Assembly: GCA_945949475.1 (NCBI GenBank) | Contig: CAMFET010000002.1 | Location: 1 to 38,345, forward strand | Reading direction: 5' to 3' | From: an uncultured Phascolarctobacterium sp. | GTDB taxonomy: Bacteria > Bacillota > Negativicutes > Acidaminococcales > Acidaminococcaceae | Length of the DNA: 38,345 nucleotides | Shown here: one piece after another, positions 24,472 to 32,477 of the stretch | Position numbering within the stretch: the first letter of the stretch is position 1 | Layout of the letters: every line of letters begins with the position of its first letter | Made by a program: the position numbers and the translations under genes | Notes under the pieces: model-generated | What the model saw: the letters and a program-made list of their open reading frames with translations, nothing else | Told to the model about the DNA's origin: nothing | The model's database searches: none

Positions 24472-25065
24472 TCATTCTATAACATGTTTACTTAAAAGCG
24501 TTTTAACATTATTGTACACGAAATTGTACTTCTCTGGCCCATTATTTGCAGAAAGCACTCTATCTACTATAATGTTTGAATACTTTTTTATATTCTCTAC
24601 CGACATATGTCCATATTTCTTATATGCTTTTTCCTCATAAAGGTCTTCTTTATATTGTTTTAAATATTCTAAATTAATTTTTTCAACAAAATCCTTGCAA
24701 GAATCTATATCTAAAGAGTTATCATCCAATAGGCTTATAACTAAATAAAAAATATCATAATATGTAAGATTGACATTATAACTTAGGTTTTTGATGAAAT
24801 TCTTTTCACTCTTTATAATCTTAATATCAGAAAAGAAAGTATCTCTCTCAACTACAGAATTCCAATCTTTTGATTTTGTTGGTATTACATGCGTAGTAAT
24901 GGTGGTATCTCCACCTAATTCATTATATATACCAACTAAAAAATCACGTAATCTCTGGCTTTCATCCAGTTCTTTTCCCATGTCTTCAGCCGGAATTACG
25001 ATATCATAAGCAAATCTATCCCCTTTTTCAAAAGAATTTGCGATAAATACATTATGGATGAACAT
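24472..25065 (-). CDS. Unknown partner of the RelA/SpoT-like protein (candidate antitoxin or cofactor)
   Basis: The 197-residue protein has no motif I recognise. The N-terminus is beta/alpha (MFIHNVFIANSFEKGDRFAYDIVIPAEDMGKEL), and the C-terminal half is helical and rich in Lys, Tyr and Asn. There is no signal or membrane segment. It overlaps the upstream gene by 14 bases and has AAGGAG nine bases before its ATG, so the pair is co-translated. Base composition is clearly AT-richer than the phage structural genes, as for its partner. By analogy with toxSAS operons it could neutralise the partner, but it does not resemble PanA/DUF4065-type antitoxins. Confidence 0.6.
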   Translation of the reverse strand: MFIHNVFIANSFEKGDRFAYDIVIPAEDMGKELDESQRLRDFLVGIYNELGGDTTITTHVIPTKSKDWNSVVERDTFFSDIKIIKSEKNFIKNLSYNVNLTYYDIFYLVISLLDDNSLDIDSCKDFVEKINLEYLKQYKEDLYEEKAYKKYGHMSVENIKKYSNIIVDRVLSANNGPEKYNFVYNNVKTLLSKHVIE

Positions 25066-25708
25066 TCCTGACCTCTCCTTTCTCTGCTCGTGCAGCTTCC
25101 TTTAAATCGGTGATATATTTACGCTTGTGACTTTCATGTAAGCTTATATTAAGGTCATAGCTTTCTCTATCCCAAATCTGTAGTTCCCATTTAAAATGCC
25201 CATTTGCTGCAGGTGTATACACATGCACGGCTTTATATCCATCAAGTTTACTAGAATTTGTAATGATTATTTCTGACGGAAATATCTCTTTTAACTCTTT
25301 TGTTAACATTTCACAGTCTATTGGATCATCAACGACAACCCTAAATCCAAACAAGTCATTTAAACACTTATGTGTTTTGATTCTCCCTTTCTCTTTTTTA
25401 TTGCAGTATGATTCCAGTTTTTGCTTAACAGATAGTGGATCCTTTACTCTTGTTCTATCTAAAAAAGAATAATCGAAACATGGTGTTATTAAAGCAGCTT
25501 GTTTATTTATGAAATTTATATACCTTCTGATATAGGCTAATGTTTCATTATCTTGAGATATTTCATAGACTTTTACTGAATTAAAATTAATTGTTTTTAT
25601 GCTTTCTTTATTTAAATAATCCAACCAGCTTTTCTCAATGTTTTCGTGAATCTCAAGAATATCATTGACTAGTTTAATAAGAGAATCCTTGACCATTTTA
25701 TCCTCCAT
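25052..25708 (-). CDS. RelA/SpoT-domain alarmone-synthetase-like protein (toxSAS candidate)
   Basis: The 218-residue protein carries a RelA/SpoT synthetase-type domain (about 85-198): RTRVKDPLSVKQKL (ATP-side basic motif), LNDLFGFRVVVDD (the D-x-x-G-x-R block, D118/R123), DGYKAVHVY (Y158, H162), WELQIWD (catalytic-type E175 and Q177) and HESHKRKY. The usual EIQIRT reads ELQIWD, so the Arg is lost. No hydrolase domain is present. It could make an alarmone or pyrophosphorylate tRNA, as known toxSAS toxins do. It has its own promoter; ATG 25696, five bases after GGAGG, is an alternative start. AT-rich composition suggests transfer. Confidence 0.8.
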   Translation of the reverse strand: MEDKMVKDSLIKLVNDILEIHENIEKSWLDYLNKESIKTINFNSVKVYEISQDNETLAYIRRYINFINKQAALITPCFDYSFLDRTRVKDPLSVKQKLESYCNKKEKGRIKTHKCLNDLFGFRVVVDDPIDCEMLTKELKEIFPSEIIITNSSKLDGYKAVHVYTPAANGHFKWELQIWDRESYDLNISLHESHKRKYITDLKEAARAEKGEVRNVHP

Positions 25709-25723
25709 TCTTCATCCCCTTTA

Positions 25724-25753
25724 AGTATAGCATCTAGACACCTATTTAGTCAC
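25724..25753 (-). promoter_or_regulatory. Promoter of the RelA/SpoT-like cassette
   Basis: On the minus strand a -35-like GTGACT (25748-25753) lies 18 bp from TATACT (25724-25729), which is preceded by TG one base upstream (extended -10). Transcription would start about 10 bases before the first ATG. This makes the cassette independent of the late operon and expressible in the lysogen. Confidence 0.65.
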
Positions 25754-26190
25754 TATTTTTCTTGAGTATCAGTTGTTTTAGTAAATTGAATTATTTCTGA
25801 TAACGCCATCCCATGTATCCGATAAATATGTGTTATGCTGTAGTTTGTTTCAGCTGCAATCTGCTCCCACTTTTTGAAATTGCGATAGCGCATCTGTAGC
25901 ACAAGATGAGCCTGGGGATCGTCAACAAGGTTGATTAGGCGAGTAACCTCTTTAAGTGCCATGTAAAGATTATCCATATGCTCCTTGATGATGGCCTCGT
26001 AATCAGCAATGCTCACAATGGTGCGTTCCAGCTTATGCCCATCTCCACATCCAGCTGGTGCTTTGCTATATTGGGGCGTAACTCTTGCAGCATTATCGCG
26101 GAGCTTTTGCAGTTCGAGATAGTCCTCTTCCAAGGACCTCTGCCAATAATATGCACTTTTGAGTTTTCTTTTCAATTCGTCCTTGGTCAT
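25753..26190 (-). CDS. ArpU/DUF1492-type phage transcriptional regulator
   Basis: The 145-residue protein has an N-terminal coiled coil (LKRKLKSAYYWQRSLEEDYLELQKLRD) and a C-terminal sigma-region-4-like HTH (VLQMRYRNFKKWEQIAAETNYSITHIYRIHGMAL). This is the architecture of DUF1492/ArpU-family regulators that sit at the end of early operons in Bacillota phages and are believed to switch on late genes. AGGAG precedes the ATG. Its position before the head genes fits. Confidence 0.85.
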   Translation of the reverse strand: MTKDELKRKLKSAYYWQRSLEEDYLELQKLRDNAARVTPQYSKAPAGCGDGHKLERTIVSIADYEAIIKEHMDNLYMALKEVTRLINLVDDPQAHLVLQMRYRNFKKWEQIAAETNYSITHIYRIHGMALSEIIQFTKTTDTQEK

Positions 26191-26281
26191 GATGGTCTCC
26201 TTTTAGCCTGTGTGCTAATATAAACTGTTATGCTTGGCTATTTTCCTAGGTTTTATATTTACAGAGTTGAAAAATAAGTGT

Positions 26282-26671
26282 TTAATCGTCCTTGAGATAA
26301 AGGCATAGCTCCAGCCTTGGGCACTTGCGATCAAGGCTGAAATCCATATCACGCACTAGCACCATTTTGTCGTCTGGGTACAGAACTCCCTCTAGAGCAT
26401 CACAAAGCAGCTTGTGGAGATTATTCATATCCCTACGGCGCAGGTCTGGCCAAAAGGCCGTGACTTCCAGAATAATCTTTTGGTCAGGTTCGGGCATGGT
26501 CCACCCTTCCTGCCGAGCTATTGCTTTCGCTGCGTAGCCCGTCATGAGCTTCCAGTTTTGTGCTATCTCAGTAAGAGCACGTCCCTTTTGCCCCTCCTGA
26601 TGCCTGTTCTTATAAGCAGCATTGACGCTAGGAGGGAGCTGGGTGCGCATATATAGTTTTTGCTTCTCCAT
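26282..26671 (-). CDS. RusA-like Holliday junction resolvase
   Basis: The 129-residue protein fits the RusA family: QLPPSVNAAYKNR at the N-terminus, a middle helix, then AFWPDLRRRDMNNLHKLLCDALEGVLYPDDKMV, where the conserved acidic residues (RRRD, CDAL, PDDK) bind metal. It resolves branched DNA after replication. ATG 26671 is preferred; an in-frame TTG at 26728 would add 19 residues of doubtful sequence. About 130 bases upstream hold no supported gene. Confidence 0.85.
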   Translation of the reverse strand: MEKQKLYMRTQLPPSVNAAYKNRHQEGQKGRALTEIAQNWKLMTGYAAKAIARQEGWTMPEPDQKIILEVTAFWPDLRRRDMNNLHKLLCDALEGVLYPDDKMVLVRDMDFSLDRKCPRLELCLYLKDD

Positions 26672-26802
26672 GTTATCCTTTCCACCGCCCGTCGCAGGAA
26701 GGGCCAGCAATATGCTATACTTCTTCAATGACTGCGCCGGTGCTTGTATATACGCATATAGAGGCAGATGCTGGCCATCCTTGCCACAGGCGGTTATGTA
26801 TT

Positions 26803-27672
26803 CTAGATTCTTCTTGGCGGATGAGCTGCTGAGTAGCCGTTGAGTAACCGTTGAGTAGCTGCCAAGTTATCCGGCCTACCCTTAGAAGGAGCTTGAGCTA
26901 TATCATCATCAGCACCAATCCTTCGCATCATGGCATACATATACCAAGTGCCGGTTACCTCGTTAAACTTTTTCACAAACTCAGTGAGCTCGAATCCCTT
27001 ATTCTGTTTTTCGCAATAATTCTTGGTAGCCTCGCTATCCTCGGGCCAAAGGCTGAGCTGCTCATACTTTGCTATGCTGGTCTTGGTATAGCTTACAGTA
27101 TACTCGGGCTTAAGTAAATTACGAGAAGGGTGCCAACGTTTTCTGCCCTTGGGGTCCTTGGCCAGATAGGCAATAATGTTGGCCAAGCCATTCTTGGTAG
27201 GACGCAGCTTATCAGCATTGGCATAGCCAAGCTTCCACATCTCTTCCAGCTGCTGGCGGTCCATATCACCACTGACCAGCAGATGGTGATGGATTCTGCC
27301 GGTGCTGCTTTGCTCAGTGATGTAAATATACTTCATGGCAGAGAGCTTCATGCTGCTCCTCCATCGGTTGACTCTACGCAGGTAATTTTTGACAAGCTGC
27401 TCAGCTCTTTCAATTTCCTCGGGCAGATTCTCGGGGTCATAGGTGAGCACCAAATGATAATCACCTTTTCTGAAATTAGTCTTGACCAGCTGTCTAAAAT
27501 ATCTCCTGGCATTTTGGTCATTAAGGTTTTTCTGCTTGGGGGCAGATACTTTTTTCTTTTTGCTACGCTGACCAACTCTCACAGGCTCGGTGAATGCGAA
27601 CAAGGAAATTTCTCTTTCATCATCTCCGCAATATGTTGTTATTGTTTTGATTCCTTTTTCCATGGTTCGCAT
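26803..27672 (-). CDS. HUH-type Rep protein (REP_ORF2/G2P-like)
   Basis: The 289-residue protein has the three Rep motifs in order: HLVLTYDPENLP (motif 1, about 73-84), GRIHHHLLVSG (HUH metal site, H128 and H130) and ANIIAYLAKDPKG (catalytic Y169 with K172). A basic stretch (about 36-48) precedes the domain. Such proteins nick an origin strand and start rolling-circle-type replication in plasmids and filamentous phages. No helicase, DnaD or primase-like gene is seen in the window, so this may be the phage's replication initiator. AGGAG lies eight bases before ATG 27672. Three hairpins lie just upstream. Confidence 0.8.
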   Translation of the reverse strand: MRTMEKGIKTITTYCGDDEREISLFAFTEPVRVGQRSKKKKVSAPKQKNLNDQNARRYFRQLVKTNFRKGDYHLVLTYDPENLPEEIERAEQLVKNYLRRVNRWRSSMKLSAMKYIYITEQSSTGRIHHHLLVSGDMDRQQLEEMWKLGYANADKLRPTKNGLANIIAYLAKDPKGRKRWHPSRNLLKPEYTVSYTKTSIAKYEQLSLWPEDSEATKNYCEKQNKGFELTEFVKKFNEVTGTWYMYAMMRRIGADDDIAQAPSKGRPDNLAATQRLLNGYSAAHPPRRI

Positions 27673-27721
27673 GACTTTTTCTCCTGTGGCTCTAAAGATA
27701 ATACTTACATACTAGCTACAA

Positions 27722-27790
27722 AGGCGTAAGCACGCCTATTTTCTTCTATATAATAGAAGAAAGCTATGGGCCGATGGCACAGCCACCGGC
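27722..27790. repeat. Cluster of three inverted repeats upstream of the HUH Rep gene
   Basis: In the 131-bp gap are AGGCGT/ACGCCT (27722-27737, loop AAGC), TTCTTCTAT/ATAGAAGAA (27741-27761, three-base centre) and a 9-bp stem with one mismatch (27770-27790, loop ACA). Hairpins are the usual recognition and nick sites of HUH proteins, so this is a candidate origin. Alternatively the first is a terminator and the second an operator. Confidence 0.45.
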
Positions 27791-27803
27791 TCCATATAGC
27801 AGT

Positions 27804-28064
27804 TTAACAGCTTGTGAACTCCTTTTTATTCCAGCGCTCCACTGCCATCTTAACAAAATCCTCCTCGGTTTTTACCCAGGGAGGGCACTCGTCACGATTC
27901 AGGTAGACTACATATTGCTGGCAGCCGTGATAGATAACAATATGTTTGCCTTTATAATAATCTACTTGGGCAAAGCCTTGGTCATAAACACGACAAGGGC
28001 ACTTTTTTAGCGTTAATCCCAAGCGCTTGTAAATTTGCTGAAATTGCATTTGGTTATGGGCCAT
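27804..28064 (-). CDS. Small early protein, unknown
   Basis: The 86-residue product contains KRLGLTLKKCPCRVYDQGFAQVDYYKG-like content and a CPPWVKTEEDFVKMAVERW helix. I do not recognise a family. It is translationally linked to the gene upstream (TAATG overlap) and precedes the Rep gene with the hairpin-rich gap between. Confidence 0.65.
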   Translation of the reverse strand: MAHNQMQFQQIYKRLGLTLKKCPCRVYDQGFAQVDYYKGKHIVIYHGCQQYVVYLNRDECPPWVKTEEDFVKMAVERWNKKEFTSC

Positions 28065-28696
28065 TATTCCTGCCTCCCAGTCGCATGATGTACTTCCACC
28101 TCGACATCACTGCCTAATTCACTTTGGGCACGGCGAGCAACCTCGTCAGCAAAGCCACCATTACGCTCCGCCTCCGCTGCCTCATCCAAGGTTGGCTGTT
28201 CGCGCTTGCCATAATATGCATAAGCAAAGGCCTCGCTAGCAAGTTTGTCAAAGATTTGTCTTTCTGTGGCTAATACTTGCTGTGTCATCAAGCCTGTGCC
28301 ATCGGCATGGTGGTTAACATCAACGCCCTCTGCGTAGAACTTATGAGTAGTAACTCTCAACGGCACCAGCGAATGAACTAGGTTCCAAAGGTGTACGGTC
28401 AGCTGGTAGCCTTCGCCAAACTTTTTACTGTTGATGTATTTAACCTTGACAACCTGAACATGAAGGTCTTTTCTATCCTCGTTTAATAGAGGAAACTCCA
28501 AAAAACGCTTGGCTATAGGAGCCAGCTGGTGCCACAGCTGCATAAAATCCGAATGGGGCTTATCGCTTCTGCTGACAACGCAGCACTCTGGAGGGCTATC
28601 CACAGGCGTGATCGCGTAGTCTACAGTTAGATTCCCATTGTTAAAACTAATTGTATAGACGCTATAATTTTCACAGTCATTGCTTTGCCTAATCAT
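28064..28696 (-). CDS. Early protein, unknown (210 residues)
   Basis: The product has a beta-rich N-terminal half (ENYSVYTISFNNGNLTVDYAITP) and a helical, acidic C-terminus. No known motif is visible. ATG 28696 is chosen because it begins eight bases after the upstream stop with AGGTGG nearby; longer in-frame starts overlap the upstream gene. It lies in an unbroken chain of early genes. Confidence 0.65.
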   Translation of the reverse strand: MIRQSNDCENYSVYTISFNNGNLTVDYAITPVDSPPECCVVSRSDKPHSDFMQLWHQLAPIAKRFLEFPLLNEDRKDLHVQVVKVKYINSKKFGEGYQLTVHLWNLVHSLVPLRVTTHKFYAEGVDVNHHADGTGLMTQQVLATERQIFDKLASEAFAYAYYGKREQPTLDEAAEAERNGGFADEVARRAQSELGSDVEVEVHHATGRQE

Positions 28697-28703
28697 TCTG
28701 CCA

Positions 28704-28979
28704 TCACCACCTATCATTTTTCCAGCCCTTGCGCTGGGTCCGGCGCTTGTCGTGGAAGCGTGGCTCTTTGATGCCATGAATCTGCTTCAGCCTAAGAGCT
28801 GCCTCTGCGTATACCCTCGCCAGATAGTCCCGCTTCAAACAGTCCAAATGAGCCTGATAGGAAATAAGGGACGTGTTGATGCAAATGTAAGCAAAGTTAA
28901 AAATGCCTAGCTCGCCACGGTTAATGCCGGCGATGCATTCTCTTAGGGTAAGCGTCCTGACTTTATTGCATTTAATCAT
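28704..28979 (-). CDS. Small early protein, unknown (91 residues)
   Basis: The basic product has a Cys-containing N-terminus (MIKCNKVRTLTLRECIAGI) and a highly basic C-terminus (KEPRFHDKRRTQRKGWK) that might bind nucleic acid. The start overlaps the upstream stop as ATGA, fixing ATG 28979. No family recognised. Confidence 0.6.
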   Translation of the reverse strand: MIKCNKVRTLTLRECIAGINRGELGIFNFAYICINTSLISYQAHLDCLKRDYLARVYAEAALRLKQIHGIKEPRFHDKRRTQRKGWKNDRW

Positions 28980-29338
28980 TGCTCTAATCCCTCCCAATGC
29001 CACTGCACAGGCTCTCCCATACCGGCCAGATACTCCTGATACTTTTTGAGTGGTGCGTCATTGCCCCAGTCCTCAATAGCAGCCTTATAAAGCTCTCCAA
29101 ACACCTGCAGGCGGGTTTCCTTGTTCTTCAGCTTGCCATAATTTTCGTAGATAATCTTGCTGGCCATGGCCAAGGTTTGAGTCCCCATATATTCGGCCAG
29201 GCGTTGGAGGTAGTCCTTTTTGACAGCCTCCACAATGGCGTTGTATTCTTTTTCGGTTAATATGCTATCGGCCAAGCGCTTAGGGGAGAGCTTGCTCCCC
29301 CCCTGATTAGCCCGCCGCATTTTTCGTGCCATGCTCAT
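28976..29338 (-). CDS. Early protein, unknown (120 residues)
   Basis: The product is mostly helical with a basic N-terminus (MARKMRRANQGGSKLSPKRL) and the segment ADSILTEKEYNAIVEAVKKDYL. Similar small proteins occur beside DUF3102 genes in Bacillota prophages, but I cannot name a function. ATGA overlaps at both ends show tight coupling. Confidence 0.65.
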   Translation of the reverse strand: MSMARKMRRANQGGSKLSPKRLADSILTEKEYNAIVEAVKKDYLQRLAEYMGTQTLAMASKIIYENYGKLKNKETRLQVFGELYKAAIEDWGNDAPLKKYQEYLAGMGEPVQWHWEGLEQ

Positions 29339-30417
29339 TTTTGCTCCTCCATCAATGCTCTTTCTGCCTCCATGGAGTTCAGACGGCCCTTGGCCACGCC
29401 AAGACTTTGCTCTAACACCGTCTTAAAGGCCTCCGTCATACGATATTGCAAATCTTTGTTTGTTACGTTAGCAAGCTCGTTAAATAGAGCATTGATGTAG
29501 CTCATGGCCTGCTTAAACTTTTCCTTGTAGGCAAGCTTTGCCTGCTCATCACGTAGCTGGTGCGCATTTTCGGCTACCTTGGCACGCAGCTCCTCAAGCT
29601 CGCGCTGTACTGCCTCGGGCACCTTTTCCACTTCTACAATCTCCTTGGCCGCTTCCATGGTTACGGGCTTGGCCAGCTCCGCTTCTAGCTCGCTGATGCG
29701 CTTGTTAAGTGCTTCCTTTTCGCCTTCTAGCTCTTCCAGCTTCCTTGCTCCCTCTGATGCATCAGCCAGCTGACCCTTTAGATCCTTGACCTGCCCCTTG
29801 AGCTCTTTTAACTTCTTTACTGCCTCATCACGTTGGTTGGCGCTCATAGTGGCCTCCGCCCGGAGCTCTTTAGCTTTTTCCTCGTGCTCAGCTACCTCGG
29901 CTGCCAAGCGGTTATAGTTGGCCAAGGCCTTATCAGCTTTGCTGGTGGCCAAATCTTGAGCTTGCTCCGCCTCTACAGCTCTGCGCTCCGCCTGTTCCTT
30001 GGCTTCCTTATATTCCTTAACCTTAGCCTGCAGCTCGCGGGTGGAAATATCCTCAACACGGGCCTCTTGAATAAAACTCTCTCGCTCTTCCTTGGGTACG
30101 CCCAAGAGTAGAACAGCCTGTGTATAGCTCAAATTCTCAAGCGCTTGGGATTTTGCGGCACTGCCAAAAAGCACGCCTTGGTCAGCACCATATTCCTCAT
30201 AGACACGCATTAGGTTGTTCGCCGTACTCACGGAGAATGCTACCTCCTCCGCCAACCATTTGCCCCACTGCCCATGCTCTACCATGAGCTGTGCTTCCTT
30301 TAGCTTTTGCCCAATTAGAATACTATTAGTAAGCACCAGCTTGCGGGTCTGGTCCTTGATAAGGTTGATTTCCGCAGCCACCATGGCTAGCGTGCGGGTT
30401 GTTTGCATTTCGTTCAT
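29335..30417 (-). CDS. DUF3102 protein with long coiled coil
   Basis: The 360-residue protein has an N-terminal DUF3102-type domain (about 1-100: AAEINLIKDQTRKLVLTNSI, IGQKLKEAQLMVEHGQWGKW), ending near LSYTQAVLLLGVP. It resembles ParB/KorB-like plasmid and phage proteins. A coiled coil follows (about 125-310). The domain is common near phage and conjugative-plasmid replication genes; its role is not established. It overlaps the PcfJ-like gene by four bases. Confidence 0.85.
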   Translation of the reverse strand: MNEMQTTRTLAMVAAEINLIKDQTRKLVLTNSILIGQKLKEAQLMVEHGQWGKWLAEEVAFSVSTANNLMRVYEEYGADQGVLFGSAAKSQALENLSYTQAVLLLGVPKEERESFIQEARVEDISTRELQAKVKEYKEAKEQAERRAVEAEQAQDLATSKADKALANYNRLAAEVAEHEEKAKELRAEATMSANQRDEAVKKLKELKGQVKDLKGQLADASEGARKLEELEGEKEALNKRISELEAELAKPVTMEAAKEIVEVEKVPEAVQRELEELRAKVAENAHQLRDEQAKLAYKEKFKQAMSYINALFNELANVTNKDLQYRMTEAFKTVLEQSLGVAKGRLNSMEAERALMEEQK

Positions 30418-32054
30418 GCTGCCTTCCTGCCTTTCCTTAAGTTTGCCAATACTTTGGCCTTATATTCTTCCACGAATGCTAATATCTCGGGCTCAGGTGT
30501 GCGATTTCTGTCAGCTCGCACTTGAATTACTTCATTTTCGGGGCTGATTTCCATTGTTACCAAGGGATCATCAGGAGCTTCCATGGCTCTGACAAACACA
30601 ATATTCGTTTTCCCCGCAGCGTATTTTTCTGCATAGGTGCCGACACAATGATGCAAGGCAGAGCCTTCTGCGACAAGCTCCTCTGTATCCTTTGCCGGCC
30701 TACAGAAATATTTCCCACTTTGGTAGCTTAGTTTTTCCCTGTTCTCTAAGGTCTCTGCTATTTTCTTGTCCAGCAATTCATTGGCTCTAAGCTTCAACTG
30801 GCTAACCAGATTGTCATGGGCTCGCTTCAGGTTATTGGGATACATGATGGCCGTATCACGCAGATCAAGCTCCAGTTCTACCGCTGAGTCCAAATAGTCG
30901 CTCCAATATATCAAAGCGTCAGACATGTTTAGCCTTCTGCTGCTCTTTATGCAACTTCCAAGATATTTAAAGACCTTGGGAGTAGTTATACCGTAGCCGT
31001 TGATAGCTCTGAGCCTTTCCAGCAGGTTGTCTCTTATCTCAAATTCATTAATAAGTGAGTGGTCACTAGGCAAATCTGTGATGCTGCGTTCAGGATGGCC
31101 TGTTACATAATCCTGCATCACGGAGAGCCAATTCCCTCCAATGTAGCCGGCAAGCCCTTTGAGATATTGCTTTTCCTTGCGTCCCAAATGCGGTAAACGC
31201 AAAAAGCCAGTCATTGTTTGCGCTCTCCAATTTACGGCCACCTTTTTCTTTTCAACTATCTTTTCAACAATTAACCTGTTTAGGCCGTTCTTTATGATGA
31301 GCTCTGTTTTGGGGTGCTTTAAGTAGAATTCCAAGTATTTTACAATATCACCATCAAGCTCAATCATGTAGTCGGCTTGGCAATGCTCCAAACAGGTGCC
31401 CTTTATGGAGTCAAAAAGCGAGCCCAAGGCAATGCCAAGGTTCATGTCCGGTACTCCTCTGCTCATAAAGTAACCACCAGCATTCCAGTAATTTGAGAAG
31501 CGCGTAAAAGCGCTCTTGTGTTTGTTGTAGCTAATGCTGTAGCCAATGTAATCATGGACGCTCCTGTGGTCTACGCCGTTAGGAGTAAAGAGCATGTAGC
31601 TGTGGTCCTCAAAGGCATAGCACGGAGCTGGATCGCCTTGGCCCACGGCAAGATACATGTTGAAATAGATGCCCCTGCATGTGACCAAGGTTTTATCGTA
31701 ATCTGCCTTTTGGAAGTAGAGGAAATAGCCCCTGCGCTCCATGCCATGCCTCCGCCAAGCGTGTACGACCTCGCCAGCACATCCACAGACGGGGCATTTG
31801 CAATCATCCTTATGCTTTACGCCCTTGGGCAGCTCCACCATGTGGCCACAGGCTACGCATACAGCCTCGTTTCTGCGCTGCCTATCCGTAACCAGCAGCA
31901 CATTGAAGCCCTTTTTGAAACAGAAGTCATGAGCGATATCCTCAATGTTTTGGTCATAGCCTTGCGGGATGTAGCGCAGGAACTGTAGCCAGTCCCTGCG
32001 CTTTTCTTTATCGGTAAGGCCTTTTATAATTGCCTCTGCGTGTTTTTTATCCAT
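30414..32054 (-). CDS. PcfJ-like protein
   Basis: The 546-residue protein has a zinc-ribbon-like segment (CVACGHMVELPKG ... CKCPVCGCAGEV, about 66-95), a central helical region and a C-terminal PcfJ-type block: FCRPAKDTEELVAEGSALHHCVGTYAEKYAAGKTNIVF-like content with conserved LHHCVG, then PLVTMEIS. PcfJ-like proteins are widespread in plasmids and phages of Bacillota with no proven biochemistry. It is paired with a PcfK-like gene directly upstream, as usual. Confidence 0.85.
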   Translation of the reverse strand: MDKKHAEAIIKGLTDKEKRRDWLQFLRYIPQGYDQNIEDIAHDFCFKKGFNVLLVTDRQRRNEAVCVACGHMVELPKGVKHKDDCKCPVCGCAGEVVHAWRRHGMERRGYFLYFQKADYDKTLVTCRGIYFNMYLAVGQGDPAPCYAFEDHSYMLFTPNGVDHRSVHDYIGYSISYNKHKSAFTRFSNYWNAGGYFMSRGVPDMNLGIALGSLFDSIKGTCLEHCQADYMIELDGDIVKYLEFYLKHPKTELIIKNGLNRLIVEKIVEKKKVAVNWRAQTMTGFLRLPHLGRKEKQYLKGLAGYIGGNWLSVMQDYVTGHPERSITDLPSDHSLINEFEIRDNLLERLRAINGYGITTPKVFKYLGSCIKSSRRLNMSDALIYWSDYLDSAVELELDLRDTAIMYPNNLKRAHDNLVSQLKLRANELLDKKIAETLENREKLSYQSGKYFCRPAKDTEELVAEGSALHHCVGTYAEKYAAGKTNIVFVRAMEAPDDPLVTMEISPENEVIQVRADRNRTPEPEILAFVEEYKAKVLANLRKGRKAA

Positions 32055-32063
32055 GATGCCACC

Positions 32064-32477
32064 TTAAAAGAAGTCATCCAAGTTGACGCTCACGGATGCT
32101 TCCTGCTTCGGAGCAGGAGCTGGCTGCAACTTCTCAGGCGTTACATCGGAAGGCTTTTCCTCCGCCACACTTGCAGGCTCTGCTACGATTTGAATGGCTA
32201 TCTTGGCATCAATGCCGTAGTAATCAACTACCATTTGCATAACACGCTCGGGAGCCATGTAGCAGCATCCGCCCTTGGCCTCCTGCTTAGCAACCTTCTT
32301 GACCTCTTCAAACGCATTGTAGAGCTTTTTGTCATTGGCCGTAATTTTTTCTGCCTCGTCAGGGTATTGGCTAATGTATTGGATGAGCAGGTCTGCCACG
32401 ACCTTAAGCCCTTTGATACCGGAGGCCTCTGCCTCGGTATCCAGTTTATTGATAGCTACTTGTAATTTATCGTCCAT
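32064..32477 (-). CDS. PcfK-like protein (AcrIIA9-related family)
   Basis: The 137-residue protein shows the PcfK pattern: a helical start, ITANDKKLYNAFEEVKKVAKQEAKGG, then CCYMAPERVMQMVVDYYGID, a Pro/Ala linker and the C-terminal VNLDDFF. The Cas9 inhibitor AcrIIA9 belongs to this broad family, so an anti-CRISPR role is possible but far from shown; most PcfK-like proteins probably serve replication or plasmid functions with PcfJ. It lies nine bases upstream of the PcfJ-like gene. Confidence 0.75.
   Translation of the reverse strand: MDDKLQVAINKLDTEAEASGIKGLKVVADLLIQYISQYPDEAEKITANDKKLYNAFEEVKKVAKQEAKGGCCYMAPERVMQMVVDYYGIDAKIAIQIVAEPASVAEEKPSDVTPEKLQPAPAPKQEASVSVNLDDFF

Noticed and set aside
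26672-26802. A 17-codon frame (starting MASICLYMRIYK) between Rep and RusA-like genes
   Set aside because: It has no convincing ribosome site and is too short to support without comparison; a leader peptide is possible but unproven.
27130-27729. Plus-strand 199-codon frame opposite the Rep gene
   Set aside because: It is antisense to a gene with clear HUH motifs, has no ribosome site and no recognisable content.
31518-31988. Plus-strand 156-codon frame opposite the PcfJ-like gene
   Set aside because: Antisense shadow of a well-supported gene; no start signal or family pattern.
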